Shown here: piece after piece, positions 24,750 through 33,271 of the stretch | Layout of the letters: the number at the start of each line of letters is the position of its first letter | Position numbering within the stretch: position 1 is the first letter of the stretch | Assembly: GCA_002410555.1 (NCBI GenBank) | Contig: DHSR01000079.1 | Location: 310 to 64,309 of the forward strand | From: Bacteroidales bacterium UBA5281 | GTDB taxonomy: Bacteria > Bacteroidota > Bacteroidia > Bacteroidales > Lentimicrobiaceae | Direction: 5' to 3' | DNA: 64,000 nucleotides | Translations under genes and position numbers: made by a program | Notes under the pieces: model-generated | Seen by the model: only the letters and a program-made list of their open reading frames with translations | Databases searched by the model: none | What the model was told of the DNA's origin: nothing

Positions 24750-26915
24750 GTGAAAAAGCCGGTTTCCATACTAATTATCCTTTTGTTGATGCTGCCTCAG
24801 TTATTTGCTCAGGAGCAAAAGATTAAGATCTCCGAAGTTATAGAAACCTATCGCGGCCAAAAAGTATACATACACTTTGTGGAGCCTGGCGAGACACTAT
24901 CGGCCCTGGCGAGAGCTTATGGCGTGAGTGTTGACCAGATTAAGGCGACCAATCCTGAAGCCCCTGAGATACTCAAACCCTATCAGATCATCATGATTCC
25001 TGTTGGTCAGTCAGCTCCATCTAAAAAACCCAAAGAAATCATTCCGGAAGTCAAAGTGCTACCCGGGTCAACTCCCGCTGTGAATAAGGAGCCGGAGCAA
25101 AACACCCACATCATTGAACCTAAGGAGACCTGGTATGCGCTTTCGCGTAAATATGAGGTTCCCATTAAAAAATTGCTTGAAGCAAATCCGGGTGTAGATA
25201 CCTTAAGAATTGGTCAAGTCATCATTATCCCTGACTTAAGCGAAGAAATACCTTCAGCCCAAAAGGCTGAACCTATGGATAATGTGACCCCGATTTCTGA
25301 TAAACCGGGTTATGTTCTTTACACGGTGCGTCCCAAAGAAACACTATACGGTATTGCCCGGCAATACAATACCACAGTGGATGAACTGATCCGGCTTAAT
25401 CCTGTTCTAAAGGAAGGATTAAGGGAGGGTCAGCAAATCCAGGTACCTTCTTCCACTCAGGCACCGCAGCCCTCAACTGATTCCCGGCAACAGCATGAGA
25501 CAGTGTCGTCTCAGGAACCGGTTGCCTCCAATCAACAAAAGCCGGTAAACTATATTGAGCATCGTGTCGAGCGCAAAGAAACCCTTTACAGTATTTCGAA
25601 GAAATACGATGTATCAACCAGTGAAATTATCAGACTTAATCCGGGCATTGGCAGTGTTATACGCCGGGGCGATGTGCTTCGCATTCCTTTAAAACAACTT
25701 CAGTCTGAGGAGAAAGCCACTAAGACATCTCCAGATACGGTGGTACTTGGCCGTGATATTTACCGCGAAGCGGCCAAACCCTTAGCGTCTTCCTGCACTC
25801 CGGGAGAAGATACCCGGATTTTTAAGGTGGTACTGCTGCTCCCTTTTTCATTGGAAACCCTCGACGAGATCATCACTTCGGGAACTTCAGAACTGCCTCA
25901 ACCTGAAGAGTACCGGGCTTTTGATTTTATTCAATTCTATCAGGGAATGCTCATTGGATTGGATGCTGCTGCTGACCTGGGCATTAAACTGAATGTAGAG
26001 GTGCTGGATTCCGATGCCGGCAGCAGTACTGTTAAAACGAGACAGATCATAAGCTCAGGAAAACTAAATGGAAGTCATTTGATTATAGGTCCTCTGTTTG
26101 CCGAAAGTTTTGAGCTGGTGGTTGATTACGCGTCAAAACAAAACATACCCATCGTCAATCCTTTATCACAACGGGCTGAAATCTTAAACGACCCTCAGGT
26201 AATTAAAATTCAGCCTTCCCCCTGGACCATATACAATGGTGCTGCCAGGCAACTTGTAGACGCTTATCCTGATGCCAATTTCACCGTGGTGCGCCGCAAT
26301 GCCACTGAGAATTCCTCTATGGCAGAAACTTTTGAGCGTGCACTACAAAAAACCGCCAAACCGGGTCACTTTAAAACCGTGAATTATGCCCAAACCCACG
26401 ATCAGGGCATAATGAATGCAATGATTGCCGGGCGAAAAAACGTAATTATGCTGCTCACCAATGATAAAGCTTTTATTCCAGCCGTTTTGAGACGCTTATA
26501 TGAAAATCAGGAAAAATATGATATAACGATCATGGGTATGCCGGAGTGGGAAAACATGGAAATTGACATCCACTACCTGCAATCACTTCAGGCCCATTTT
26601 TTTTCATCACGATATGTAAATTATTCAAACCCTGAAACCATCAAATTCGTTCAGGAATTCAGAAAACGCTATATAGCTGAGCCTGAAGCGGCTAAATTTG
26701 CTTTTATGGGTTATGATATAGCCAGGTACTTTACACAGGCGCTATATTACTTCGGGCCCGGTTTCATAAATTGTCTGCCAGAATATAAGTACGATGGTCT
26801 TTCCGAGCAGTTCAGGTTTTACCGTTCTGATAAGGGAGGATACGACAACGCAGGTATGTTTGTGTATCGCTACAATGAATTTAAGCGTGAAAACATCAAA
26901 CCACAACCCCAATAA
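24750..26915 (+). CDS. LysM-repeat protein with C-terminal periplasmic-binding-like domain
   Basis: An exported cell-wall-associated protein. The GTG at 24750 is preferred because it opens a compact signal peptide (KKPVSILIILLLMLPQLFAQ); a GTG at 24708 overlapping guaA would add 14 polar residues. Counting from the longer start, four LysM domains lie at about 54-98, 132-176, 203-247 and 282-327 (for example EPGETLSALARAYGVSVDQI), separated by Pro/Ser/Gln linkers. Residues 370-720 resemble a type I periplasmic-binding (branched-chain amino-acid receptor-like) fold: KVVLLLPFSLE, DFIQFYQGMLIG, IIGPLFAES, FMGYDIARYF. LysM should bind peptidoglycan. The role of the second domain is unknown. It is a known Bacteroidetes architecture. 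Confidence 0.82.
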   Translation: MKKPVSILIILLLMLPQLFAQEQKIKISEVIETYRGQKVYIHFVEPGETLSALARAYGVSVDQIKATNPEAPEILKPYQIIMIPVGQSAPSKKPKEIIPEVKVLPGSTPAVNKEPEQNTHIIEPKETWYALSRKYEVPIKKLLEANPGVDTLRIGQVIIIPDLSEEIPSAQKAEPMDNVTPISDKPGYVLYTVRPKETLYGIARQYNTTVDELIRLNPVLKEGLREGQQIQVPSSTQAPQPSTDSRQQHETVSSQEPVASNQQKPVNYIEHRVERKETLYSISKKYDVSTSEIIRLNPGIGSVIRRGDVLRIPLKQLQSEEKATKTSPDTVVLGRDIYREAAKPLASSCTPGEDTRIFKVVLLLPFSLETLDEIITSGTSELPQPEEYRAFDFIQFYQGMLIGLDAAADLGIKLNVEVLDSDAGSSTVKTRQIISSGKLNGSHLIIGPLFAESFELVVDYASKQNIPIVNPLSQRAEILNDPQVIKIQPSPWTIYNGAARQLVDAYPDANFTVVRRNATENSSMAETFERALQKTAKPGHFKTVNYAQTHDQGIMNAMIAGRKNVIMLLTNDKAFIPAVLRRLYENQEKYDITIMGMPEWENMEIDIHYLQSLQAHFFSSRYVNYSNPETIKFVQEFRKRYIAEPEAAKFAFMGYDIARYFTQALYYFGPGFINCLPEYKYDGLSEQFRFYRSDKGGYDNAGMFVYRYNEFKRENIKPQPQ

Positions 26916-27124
26916 CCTTTATTTTTTCAGCCTCTGGTGAAAACGCTTAATGGGCTTACTTTCGCATTACGCGATAACCGCTCATACTTAACTATTGAAA
27001 TTCAGCGCCTACTGAAATCTCTTTTGCATAGCAAAGATTCATCACTTCATCCCATCCCGGATGTATGTACGGGATTTTAAATGACAGTCATATGGCTTTT
27101 ATTGATTGGAAGAGTGAGTAGGGG

Positions 27125-28018
27125 TCATTCAGAGCGAAGCGATGCATCTTTTTTAGAATTAACTCTTTCTCTATGCGCACCAAGCTGAGTGCGCATTTCT
27201 GCCTGTATCATTAACCGCTGAATAACTTTTGCAATGGCGAACATCAGCACGAAAGCAAAAATAATGGTTGCTCCTGAAGGAATATTAAAATAATAGGATG
27301 CAATAAGTCCGGTTATGGATCCCAAAAGTCCGGCAACAACGGCGCCTGCCATTACTTTTACCATACTGTGGGTAAAAAGGTTGGCAATGGAAGGCGGGAT
27401 GGTTAGAAATGAAATCACCAGAATGATTCCGGCCACCCTGATATTCAGCACAATGGTAAGCGCTACCAGAGTGATGAGCAGATATTTAAAGAAACTGACC
27501 GGTGCCTGATGTGAGCGGGCATACGCCTCATCGAAAGAGATAAAAAGTATAAGATGATAATAGCGCATAAAGACAAAAATAAGCAGTACCGACAAGCCAC
27601 CCATCAGCCAGAGGTCAGTGTGGCTTACTGTTAGTATGCTGCCAAACAGAAACGACATCAGATTAGGAGCGTATCCGGGGGTGATAAAAATAAAAATTAT
27701 ACCCAGAGCCATGCCCAGCGACCACCAGATACCTATGGCCGAATCTTCGCGTATTTTGGTTCGGGTAGTAAAAAATTCTATACCCAGAGCCGTAAAAATA
27801 CTAAAAACGGCAGCTCCCAGTACCGGATTAATGCCGAGAAACCACGCGATACCAATACCACCGAATGAGGCATGGGTAATGCCACCACTTACAAACACCA
27901 TTCTGCGTGCTACAATGTAGCTTCCCGCTATACCGCAGCTTATACTGGCCAACACCGATGCCCATAAAGCACTGGTAAAGAAATCGTACTGCAGCAATTC
28001 AAAAATACCTTTATTCAT
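27125..28018 (-). CDS. metal (Zn/Mn) ABC transporter permease
   Basis: Inner-membrane permease of the ABC-3 family (ZnuB/MntB-like). The start is the ATG at 28018 (MNKGIFELLQYDFF), overlapping the ATPase gene end by 8 bp; a longer start would overlap far more. About eight hydrophobic segments are visible. ARRMVFVSGGITHASFGGIG near residues 33-52 is the family's most conserved stretch, and FISFDEAYARSHQAP is the cytoplasmic coupling-loop region. The C-terminus is a short charged tail. Last gene of a minus-strand operon: binding protein, ATPase, permease. The substrate is likely Zn2+ or Mn2+. Confidence 0.9.
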   Translation of the reverse strand: MNKGIFELLQYDFFTSALWASVLASISCGIAGSYIVARRMVFVSGGITHASFGGIGIAWFLGINPVLGAAVFSIFTALGIEFFTTRTKIREDSAIGIWWSLGMALGIIFIFITPGYAPNLMSFLFGSILTVSHTDLWLMGGLSVLLIFVFMRYYHLILFISFDEAYARSHQAPVSFFKYLLITLVALTIVLNIRVAGIILVISFLTIPPSIANLFTHSMVKVMAGAVVAGLLGSITGLIASYYFNIPSGATIIFAFVLMFAIAKVIQRLMIQAEMRTQLGAHRERVNSKKDASLRSE

Positions 28019-28769
28019 TGGGCACCTGGTGTTGATGTATTCCCAATACCGTATGCGGAACGTGGCCATGGGTTATCAGTTGAATGGGGCAGTTATAGGC
28101 ATTGAGCTGGCTTTGGGTAATCACGTTTGATGGATGATAATGCAGGTTCCTGTTCACACAGGCAATGGTTTTAATATAACTGGTAATGGTACCCACATCA
28201 TGCGACACCATGAGAATGGCCATTTCATTGTTGAGCACCTTCAGCAATTCATACAAATCGCGTTCAAATTGATTGTCTACAAAGGTATTGGGTTCATCCA
28301 GAATGAGTAACTGTGGCCGGGCAATAATGGCCCTCCCCAGATAAACCCGTTGCATTTGCCCACCCGAAAGCTTCCCTATACTCTTTTTGGCAAGTGAGCC
28401 TATCCCAAGCATTTCGAGCACATCGTGGGCCAATTTCCGCTCTTTAACGGAGTAAAACCCCCGCCCTTTAACTGACATCAGTCCAGAGAGCACCACCTCA
28501 ATTACAGAAATGGGGAAATCCCTGTCGGTGTTGCTCACCTGAGGCAGATAACCTATATGATTAAGGTCGCGGGAACCAGAATATTCTATCCGGCCGGCAG
28601 CCGGCTTTATCATTCCAAGGATAAGTTTTACAAGCGTAGTTTTGCCGCCTCCATTTGGGCCGATAATACCAATGAAATCCTGCTCATAAACCGTAAAATT
28701 AATATCGGTCAGCACTAACTCCTGATCATAACCGGCACTCACATCGGTAAGTTCAAGAATTTTTTTCAT
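28011..28769 (-). CDS. metal ABC transporter ATP-binding protein
   Basis: Cytoplasmic ATPase of the importer, 252 residues. Walker A is GPNGGGKTTL near residues 37-46, the Q-loop lies in IGYLPQVS, the signature is LSGGQMQRVYLGRA, Walker B is LLILDEPNTFVD and the H-loop is MVSHDVG. Order and length fit ZnuC/MntB-type ATPases. Walker B is followed by NTFVD where relatives often have TVGVD, a minor variation. The C-terminal 40 residues (TQSQLNAYNCPIQLITHGH) are rich in His and end in HTVLGIHQHQ, possibly metal-sensing. The start overlaps the binding-protein stop by 4 bp. Confidence 0.93.
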   Translation of the reverse strand: MKKILELTDVSAGYDQELVLTDINFTVYEQDFIGIIGPNGGGKTTLVKLILGMIKPAAGRIEYSGSRDLNHIGYLPQVSNTDRDFPISVIEVVLSGLMSVKGRGFYSVKERKLAHDVLEMLGIGSLAKKSIGKLSGGQMQRVYLGRAIIARPQLLILDEPNTFVDNQFERDLYELLKVLNNEMAILMVSHDVGTITSYIKTIACVNRNLHYHPSNVITQSQLNAYNCPIQLITHGHVPHTVLGIHQHQVPNE

Positions 28770-29671
28770 GGATTTATTTTGTTGGGAGCCGCTGCGGCCA
28801 GATCGTGTGCCACAGTAAGAAGACTTTGTTCCCAGTCTAAGGCGGTGGGATTAAAGGATTTCAGTCCGGCATTAATCTGACGGGCTATCACTTCAGCACT
28901 CTTACTGCTAAATTGTGAAGATACAAATAAGATGCGGATATTTTTCTCTCTGGCAACATCTACCAAAGATCTCAAATAAGCCGGCCCCGGCTCTTTCCCC
29001 TCGTATTCAATGGCAATCTGTTCGAGGTGGTAATCTCTTGCAAAATATCCAAGAGAAGGGTGAAAAATCATAAAACTACTGCCCGACATCCCTTTTAATA
29101 TTTCCTTTAATTCCAGATCCAGCGAATCAAGGTGAGCCAGATATTGAAGATGGTTGTAATCATATTCCTGAGCATGTTCCGGATCGAGCTGTTTCAAGGC
29201 AGCAGCCACATGGCCTGCCTGAATCCGGACAGCCGAAACGGAAAGCCAGAAATGGGGATCAATGCCACCTTCATGGATATGATCACCATGGGGAATTTCA
29301 TGGCCGCGAATTAACTGTATACCTTCCGAGAGATTTACAACTTTCATTTCAGGGTTGCTTTGTGCAATACCAGGAAGCCATGATTTTTCGAAACCCAGCA
29401 ATCCATTCTTAAAATACACCAGCGCCTTCGACATATTGGCCAATTGTCTGGCTTCAGGTTCATAAGTTTCGTGGTTGCCTTCTTCGGGTACCAGCACCAT
29501 CACCTCAAAATGTTTTCCGGCAATAGCTTCAACCAACGACTTCTGAGGCAAAATACTTACTACAGCCAGGGGCCTGTCATCAACAGAACGTTGGGAGGTG
29601 CATGCGACAAATGCCATGACTAAAATCAATGCACAGGCTAAAATCAGGCGTTTAAATGAATGCTTCTTCAT
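28766..29671 (-). CDS. metal ABC transporter substrate-binding lipoprotein (ZnuA/TroA-like)
   Basis: Captures the metal at the periplasmic face. A lipoprotein signal ends in VMAFVACTSQ with Cys near residue 24. The cluster A-I fold has conserved ligands: GNHETYEPE (first His), an internal RGHEIPHGDHIHEGGIDPH with several His, SFMIFHPSLGYFARDY (third His) and FVSSQFSSKSAE near the C-terminal site, where relatives carry an Asp or Glu. The His-rich loop before DPHFW is typical of Zn2+ binders and favours zinc over manganese. It is the first gene of the operon. A palindrome at 29720-29733 lies 49 bp upstream. Confidence 0.92.
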   Translation of the reverse strand: MKKHSFKRLILACALILVMAFVACTSQRSVDDRPLAVVSILPQKSLVEAIAGKHFEVMVLVPEEGNHETYEPEARQLANMSKALVYFKNGLLGFEKSWLPGIAQSNPEMKVVNLSEGIQLIRGHEIPHGDHIHEGGIDPHFWLSVSAVRIQAGHVAAALKQLDPEHAQEYDYNHLQYLAHLDSLDLELKEILKGMSGSSFMIFHPSLGYFARDYHLEQIAIEYEGKEPGPAYLRSLVDVAREKNIRILFVSSQFSSKSAEVIARQINAGLKSFNPTALDWEQSLLTVAHDLAAAAPNKINP

Positions 29672-29719
29672 GGATTGCTATCAATTACGCTCCAAAATTA
29701 CAACATTAATTACACTTGT

Positions 29720-29733
29720 CATCTAAATAGATG
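29720..29733. promoter_or_regulatory. palindrome CATCTAAATAGATG, candidate metal-regulator operator
   Basis: Perfect 6-bp arms around two bases, upstream of the metal-importer operon and of a -7 box TAATTTTG on the minus strand. The position fits an operator for a Zur/DtxR/MntR-type repressor; which one cannot be told. Most of the rest of 29672-30070 has no gene; a hairpin at 29849-29893 (GGATTGGGG...CCCCCAATCC) is present. Confidence 0.45.
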
Positions 29734-29848
29734 TTTATTCAGGAGTGAGCGAAGTTTAAGCCCTTATAAATGACCGGGATCCTTTACCTCCCTGCGTTAC
29801 GTTCTGAATGACAGGCATTTGTCTCTTAGCACAGGGGCAGGATTGGGG

Positions 29849-29893
29849 ATGGGAGGAAGCGGAGCCTCCTTCCACCCCCAATCCTCCAAATAC
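29849..29893. repeat. 20-bp imperfect inverted repeat
   Basis: GGATTGGGGATGGGAGGAAG pairs with CCTCCTTCCACCCCCAATCC across 5 bases, with about four mismatches or G-T pairs. It lies between the divergent metal importer and V-ATPase operons and may be a mobile hairpin or a transcription barrier. No T-run follows it. Confidence 0.5.
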
Positions 29894-30038
29894 TCAGTAA
29901 GATACTCTCATTCAGATGAAAGTGAAGAATATTTTAAATTTATCCGATCACTACTGATGTTTCTAATAAAACCTTATTTTTTCGACTGTGACATAAAAAA
30001 GTATGCCCGGAAATGATTTATTGTTAATAAATATGGCC

Positions 30039-30046
30039 TATATTTG
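30039..30046 (+). promoter_or_regulatory. -7 box TATATTTG of the V-ATPase operon
   Basis: Exact TAnnTTTG match 25 bases before the ATG at 30071. It excludes the TTG at 30044 as a start, since that lies inside the box. Confidence 0.6.
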
Positions 30047-30070
30047 CCAACCAATAAACTTAATGGAATC

Positions 30071-30670
30071 ATGGAAAATAAACTTCAGGAACTTACCCGG
30101 AAGATTTACAGCGAAGGTGTAGAAAAAGCCACAGAAGAAGCCAGTCTAATCCTCGATAAAGCTCAAAAAGAGGCTGATGATCTCAAAAGACAGGCTCAAA
30201 AAGAGGCCGAAGAGATTATAAATGAGGCCAACAAAAATGCTGAAGATATAAAGCGCAATGCTGAATCAGAAATGCGCATGGCATCAAAACAGGCCATTAG
30301 TGCGCTTCGCCAGCAGATTGCAACACTGGTTACTACAAAAGTAGTGGATACTCCGGTGAAAGAAGCCGTTAGTGACAAAGCATTTATGGGTGAGATGATC
30401 CGCATAGCCCTTGAAAACTTTGGCAGCGATGCCACGCTTGTAATGCCTGAAAAAGACGAAAAAGCATTGGAGGATTATTTCGGCAAGCGACTTAATGAAG
30501 TATTAAAGTCGGGTGTGGAAGTGCGATTTGATGACAAAATCAAAGGCGGTTTCAAAATTGGCCCCAAAGACAACAGTTATCTTATTAGTTTTACTGATGA
30601 AGACTTTGAAGCCTTTTTCCGTTCTTTCATGCGTCCAAGATCCATTAACCTTTTATTTGGCGCTGAATGA
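30071..30670 (+). CDS. V-type ATPase subunit E (peripheral stalk)
   Basis: Peripheral stalk subunit linking the catalytic head to subunit I. The ATG at 30071 (MENKLQELTRKI) is chosen because the -7 box lies just before it. Residues 18-80 form a long helix with heptad-like repeats (AQKEADDLKRQAQKEAEEI), the hallmark of this stalk; the C-terminal 100 residues form the globular head-binding part (KSGVEVRFDDKIKGGFKIG). It is first in a seven-gene ATPase operon plus one insert. Its stop overlaps the next start as ATGA, indicating translational coupling. No subunit G/H partner gene follows. Confidence 0.88.
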   Translation: MENKLQELTRKIYSEGVEKATEEASLILDKAQKEADDLKRQAQKEAEEIINEANKNAEDIKRNAESEMRMASKQAISALRQQIATLVTTKVVDTPVKEAVSDKAFMGEMIRIALENFGSDATLVMPEKDEKALEDYFGKRLNEVLKSGVEVRFDDKIKGGFKIGPKDNSYLISFTDEDFEAFFRSFMRPRSINLLFGAE

Positions 30671-31515
30671 TGCTGAGCCAAAACTATTACTATATTATTG
30701 CAGGCCTGCCTGATTTAACGCTTGACCAGGGCAAGTTGCAGTTTGGCACCCCTGAATTGAGAGAAGTGCTCCGTGAGAGCCTTTCCGAAAGAGATTATGC
30801 CTTTTTCCAACACCTGCTGCTGGTTTACGACAACATTAACCTGCTGGCCGTAATGCGTAAAGAAGAAAAAGACGAGCTGGTAAGAGAAGGCATATATTCC
30901 TGGGAAACCATCGAGGCTGCTCTTGACAAACCGGAACTGTTGCGGCCCTATATGACAAGCTTCATTAAAAGTCAGCAGTCAGAAACGCCATTGCACCCCG
31001 ATCTTTCCCCGGAGAATGAACTTACTACCTTATATTACGAGGAAATGAGTGCGTTAAAACACAAATTTCTGCGTAGCTGGTTTAACTTTGAACTCAACCT
31101 TAAGAATGCCTTATTGGTAATTACGGCAAAGAACAACAATATTCCTTACGATAAACAGATAATACTTGCCAACAAGGCGGCAGTGAAGATTGCCCGCAGC
31201 AATTCACGTGATCTGGGTTTAACTTCAGAATGGCCCTGGATTGAAAAATTGTTACAGATATCCGAAATACCCGACCTGCTTATGCGCGAACGGGCTATCG
31301 ACCTGATGCGGTGGGAATTTCTTGATGAGTACAATACTTTTAATTACTTCTCGCTTGAAGTGCTTTTGGCCTACTATATTAAGCTGAGCATCATTGAACG
31401 CTGGTTGAAACTTGATAAAGCCACCGGTGAGGAGATGTTCAGGCAACTGCTTAATGATCTGCAAAATAGCTATGAATTTTCTAAAGAGTTTTCGATAAAA
31501 GATGGAAGAAAATAA
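30667..31515 (+). CDS. DUF2764 V-ATPase operon protein (probable subunit C-like)
   Basis: A 282-residue soluble, helix-rich protein of the DUF2764 family. The N-terminus NYYYIIAGLPDLTLD and the LRSWFNFELNLKNALLVITA segment are family-typical. DUF2764 genes sit at this exact place, between E and A, in the V-ATPase operons of Bacteroidetes, spirochaetes and chlamydiae, which lack a recognisable subunit C. The helical composition and the conserved Leu/Arg pattern make it a good candidate for the missing rotor cap (C/d) subunit; this is inference. It overlaps E by 4 bp and A by 14 bp, so production is tightly coupled. Confidence 0.82.
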   Translation: MMLSQNYYYIIAGLPDLTLDQGKLQFGTPELREVLRESLSERDYAFFQHLLLVYDNINLLAVMRKEEKDELVREGIYSWETIEAALDKPELLRPYMTSFIKSQQSETPLHPDLSPENELTTLYYEEMSALKHKFLRSWFNFELNLKNALLVITAKNNNIPYDKQIILANKAAVKIARSNSRDLGLTSEWPWIEKLLQISEIPDLLMRERAIDLMRWEFLDEYNTFNYFSLEVLLAYYIKLSIIERWLKLDKATGEEMFRQLLNDLQNSYEFSKEFSIKDGRK

Positions 31516-33271
31516 ATTAACCACCGGTACGGTTACAGGCATTATTGCCAACCTGGTCATTGTAGAAGCCGATGGTCCGGTTTCTCAGAACGAAATCTGT
31601 TTTATCAATCTGGCCGGTGTCAGAATGATGGCCGAAGTTATTAAAGTATTGGGCAACAAGGCTTACACACAGGTTTTCGAAAGCACCCGTGGCCTTAAAG
31701 TAGGTGAAACTGCCGAGTTTATGGGCCATATGCTTGAGGTTACACTTGGCCCTGGCATCCTTTCAAAAAACTTCGATGGTTTGCAGAACAACCTGGATAC
31801 CATGAAAGGTACTTTTCTACGTCGCGGTGAATACACCGATGCCTTTGATTATGATCAGGCCTGGGATTTTACACCATTAGCCAAAGCCGGCGACATAGTG
31901 GTTGCCGGAGACTGGCTGGGCGAGGTAAAAGAAAACTGGATTGGTCACAAAATCATGGTGCCTTTTAAGCTTGAAGGTAAGTTCACCATTAAGAGCATCA
32001 ATGGAGCAGGCACTTATAAAGCCTCAGATACCATTGCCATTCTTACCGGCGAAAGTGACGAAGAAGTTAAGGTTACCATGTTACAGAAATGGCCGGTGAA
32101 AATTCCCATTAAAGGGTACGTGGATAAACCGCGCCCCTTCCGGTTGATGGAAACCGGCGTACGGATTATTGATACGATGAACCCAATGGCCGAAGGCGGC
32201 ACCGGGTTTATTCCGGGCCCTTTCGGATCGGGAAAAACAGTATTGCAGCATGCCTTGTCAAAACAGGCCGAAGCCGATTTGATAATTATGGCAGCCTGCG
32301 GCGAACGTGCCAACGAGGTAGTGGAAATTTTCACCGAATTCCCCGAACTGGAAGACCCGCGCACCGGACGCAAGCTGATGGAACGCACCACCATTATTGC
32401 CAATACCTCCAACATGCCGGTGGCCGCGCGTGAAGCTTCGGTTTACACCGCTATGACCATTGGTGAGTATTACCGTGCTATGGGATTAAAAGTATTGCTG
32501 CTGGCCGACTCCACTTCACGCTGGGCACAAGCGCTGCGTGAAATGTCCAACCGCATGGAAGAACTTCCAGGCCCCGATGCCTTCCCTATGGACCTGCCGG
32601 CCATTATTTCGAGCTTCTATGCCCGGGCGGGATATGTAAACCTGCGCAATGGTGCAGCAGGTTCCATTACTTTTATAGGAACCGTATCACCTGCCGGAGG
32701 TAACCTGAAAGAACCGGTAACCGAATCCACCAAAAAAGTAGCCCGCTGTTTTTATGCACTTTCGCAACAGCGTGCCGACAGTAAGCGGTATCCCGCAGTA
32801 GACCCCATCGACAGTTATTCAAAATATCTTGAATATCCTGAATTGCAGGAATATCTGGCTGAGCACATTACGCCAGGTTGGCTCGATAAGGTATTGGATG
32901 CCAGAAACATACTCCTTCGGGGACGGGAAGTATATGAGCAAATCAACATCCTGGGCGATGATGGAGTGCCCATAGACTATCACTTGCGTTATTGGAAATC
33001 GGAAGTAATTGATTTTGTAATTCTTCAGCAGGATGCTTTTGACGATATTGATGCTTCTACCCCCATTGAACGGCAGCGAAAAATGCTCATTAAGGTTTTA
33101 GAGGTTTGCCATACAGACTTTGATTTTGAAAGTTTTGAAGCAGTTAATCCCTACTTTAAACGAATCATCAACGTGTTTAAACAGATGAATTATTCAGAAT
33201 ATGAGAGCGAGGATTTCAATAAATACGAAGCCGAGCTTGAAGCAATCATCAACGAAAGGAAAGTGGCCTAA
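31502..33271 (+). CDS. atpA: V-type ATPase catalytic subunit A
   Basis: Catalytic ATP-binding subunit, 589 residues, cytoplasmic head of the V-type enzyme. The Walker A loop GPFGSGKTVL lies near 237-246, the catalytic Glu-Arg in ACGERANEV near 262, and Walker B-like LLLADSTSRWA after 345. The non-homologous insertion of about 90 residues, specific to V-type A subunits, lies at 110-200 (FDYDQAWDFTPLAKAGDIV). It hydrolyses or makes ATP in turns driven by ion flow through I and K. The overlap of 14 bp with DUF2764 and the shared base with subunit B indicate one operon. Confidence 0.97.
   Translation: MEENKLTTGTVTGIIANLVIVEADGPVSQNEICFINLAGVRMMAEVIKVLGNKAYTQVFESTRGLKVGETAEFMGHMLEVTLGPGILSKNFDGLQNNLDTMKGTFLRRGEYTDAFDYDQAWDFTPLAKAGDIVVAGDWLGEVKENWIGHKIMVPFKLEGKFTIKSINGAGTYKASDTIAILTGESDEEVKVTMLQKWPVKIPIKGYVDKPRPFRLMETGVRIIDTMNPMAEGGTGFIPGPFGSGKTVLQHALSKQAEADLIIMAACGERANEVVEIFTEFPELEDPRTGRKLMERTTIIANTSNMPVAAREASVYTAMTIGEYYRAMGLKVLLLADSTSRWAQALREMSNRMEELPGPDAFPMDLPAIISSFYARAGYVNLRNGAAGSITFIGTVSPAGGNLKEPVTESTKKVARCFYALSQQRADSKRYPAVDPIDSYSKYLEYPELQEYLAEHITPGWLDKVLDARNILLRGREVYEQINILGDDGVPIDYHLRYWKSEVIDFVILQQDAFDDIDASTPIERQRKMLIKVLEVCHTDFDFESFEAVNPYFKRIINVFKQMNYSEYESEDFNKYEAELEAIINERKVA

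Noticed and set aside
29819..30016. 65-codon plus-strand frame
   Set aside because: It is formed by the inverted repeat at 29849 and surrounding A/T-rich sequence.
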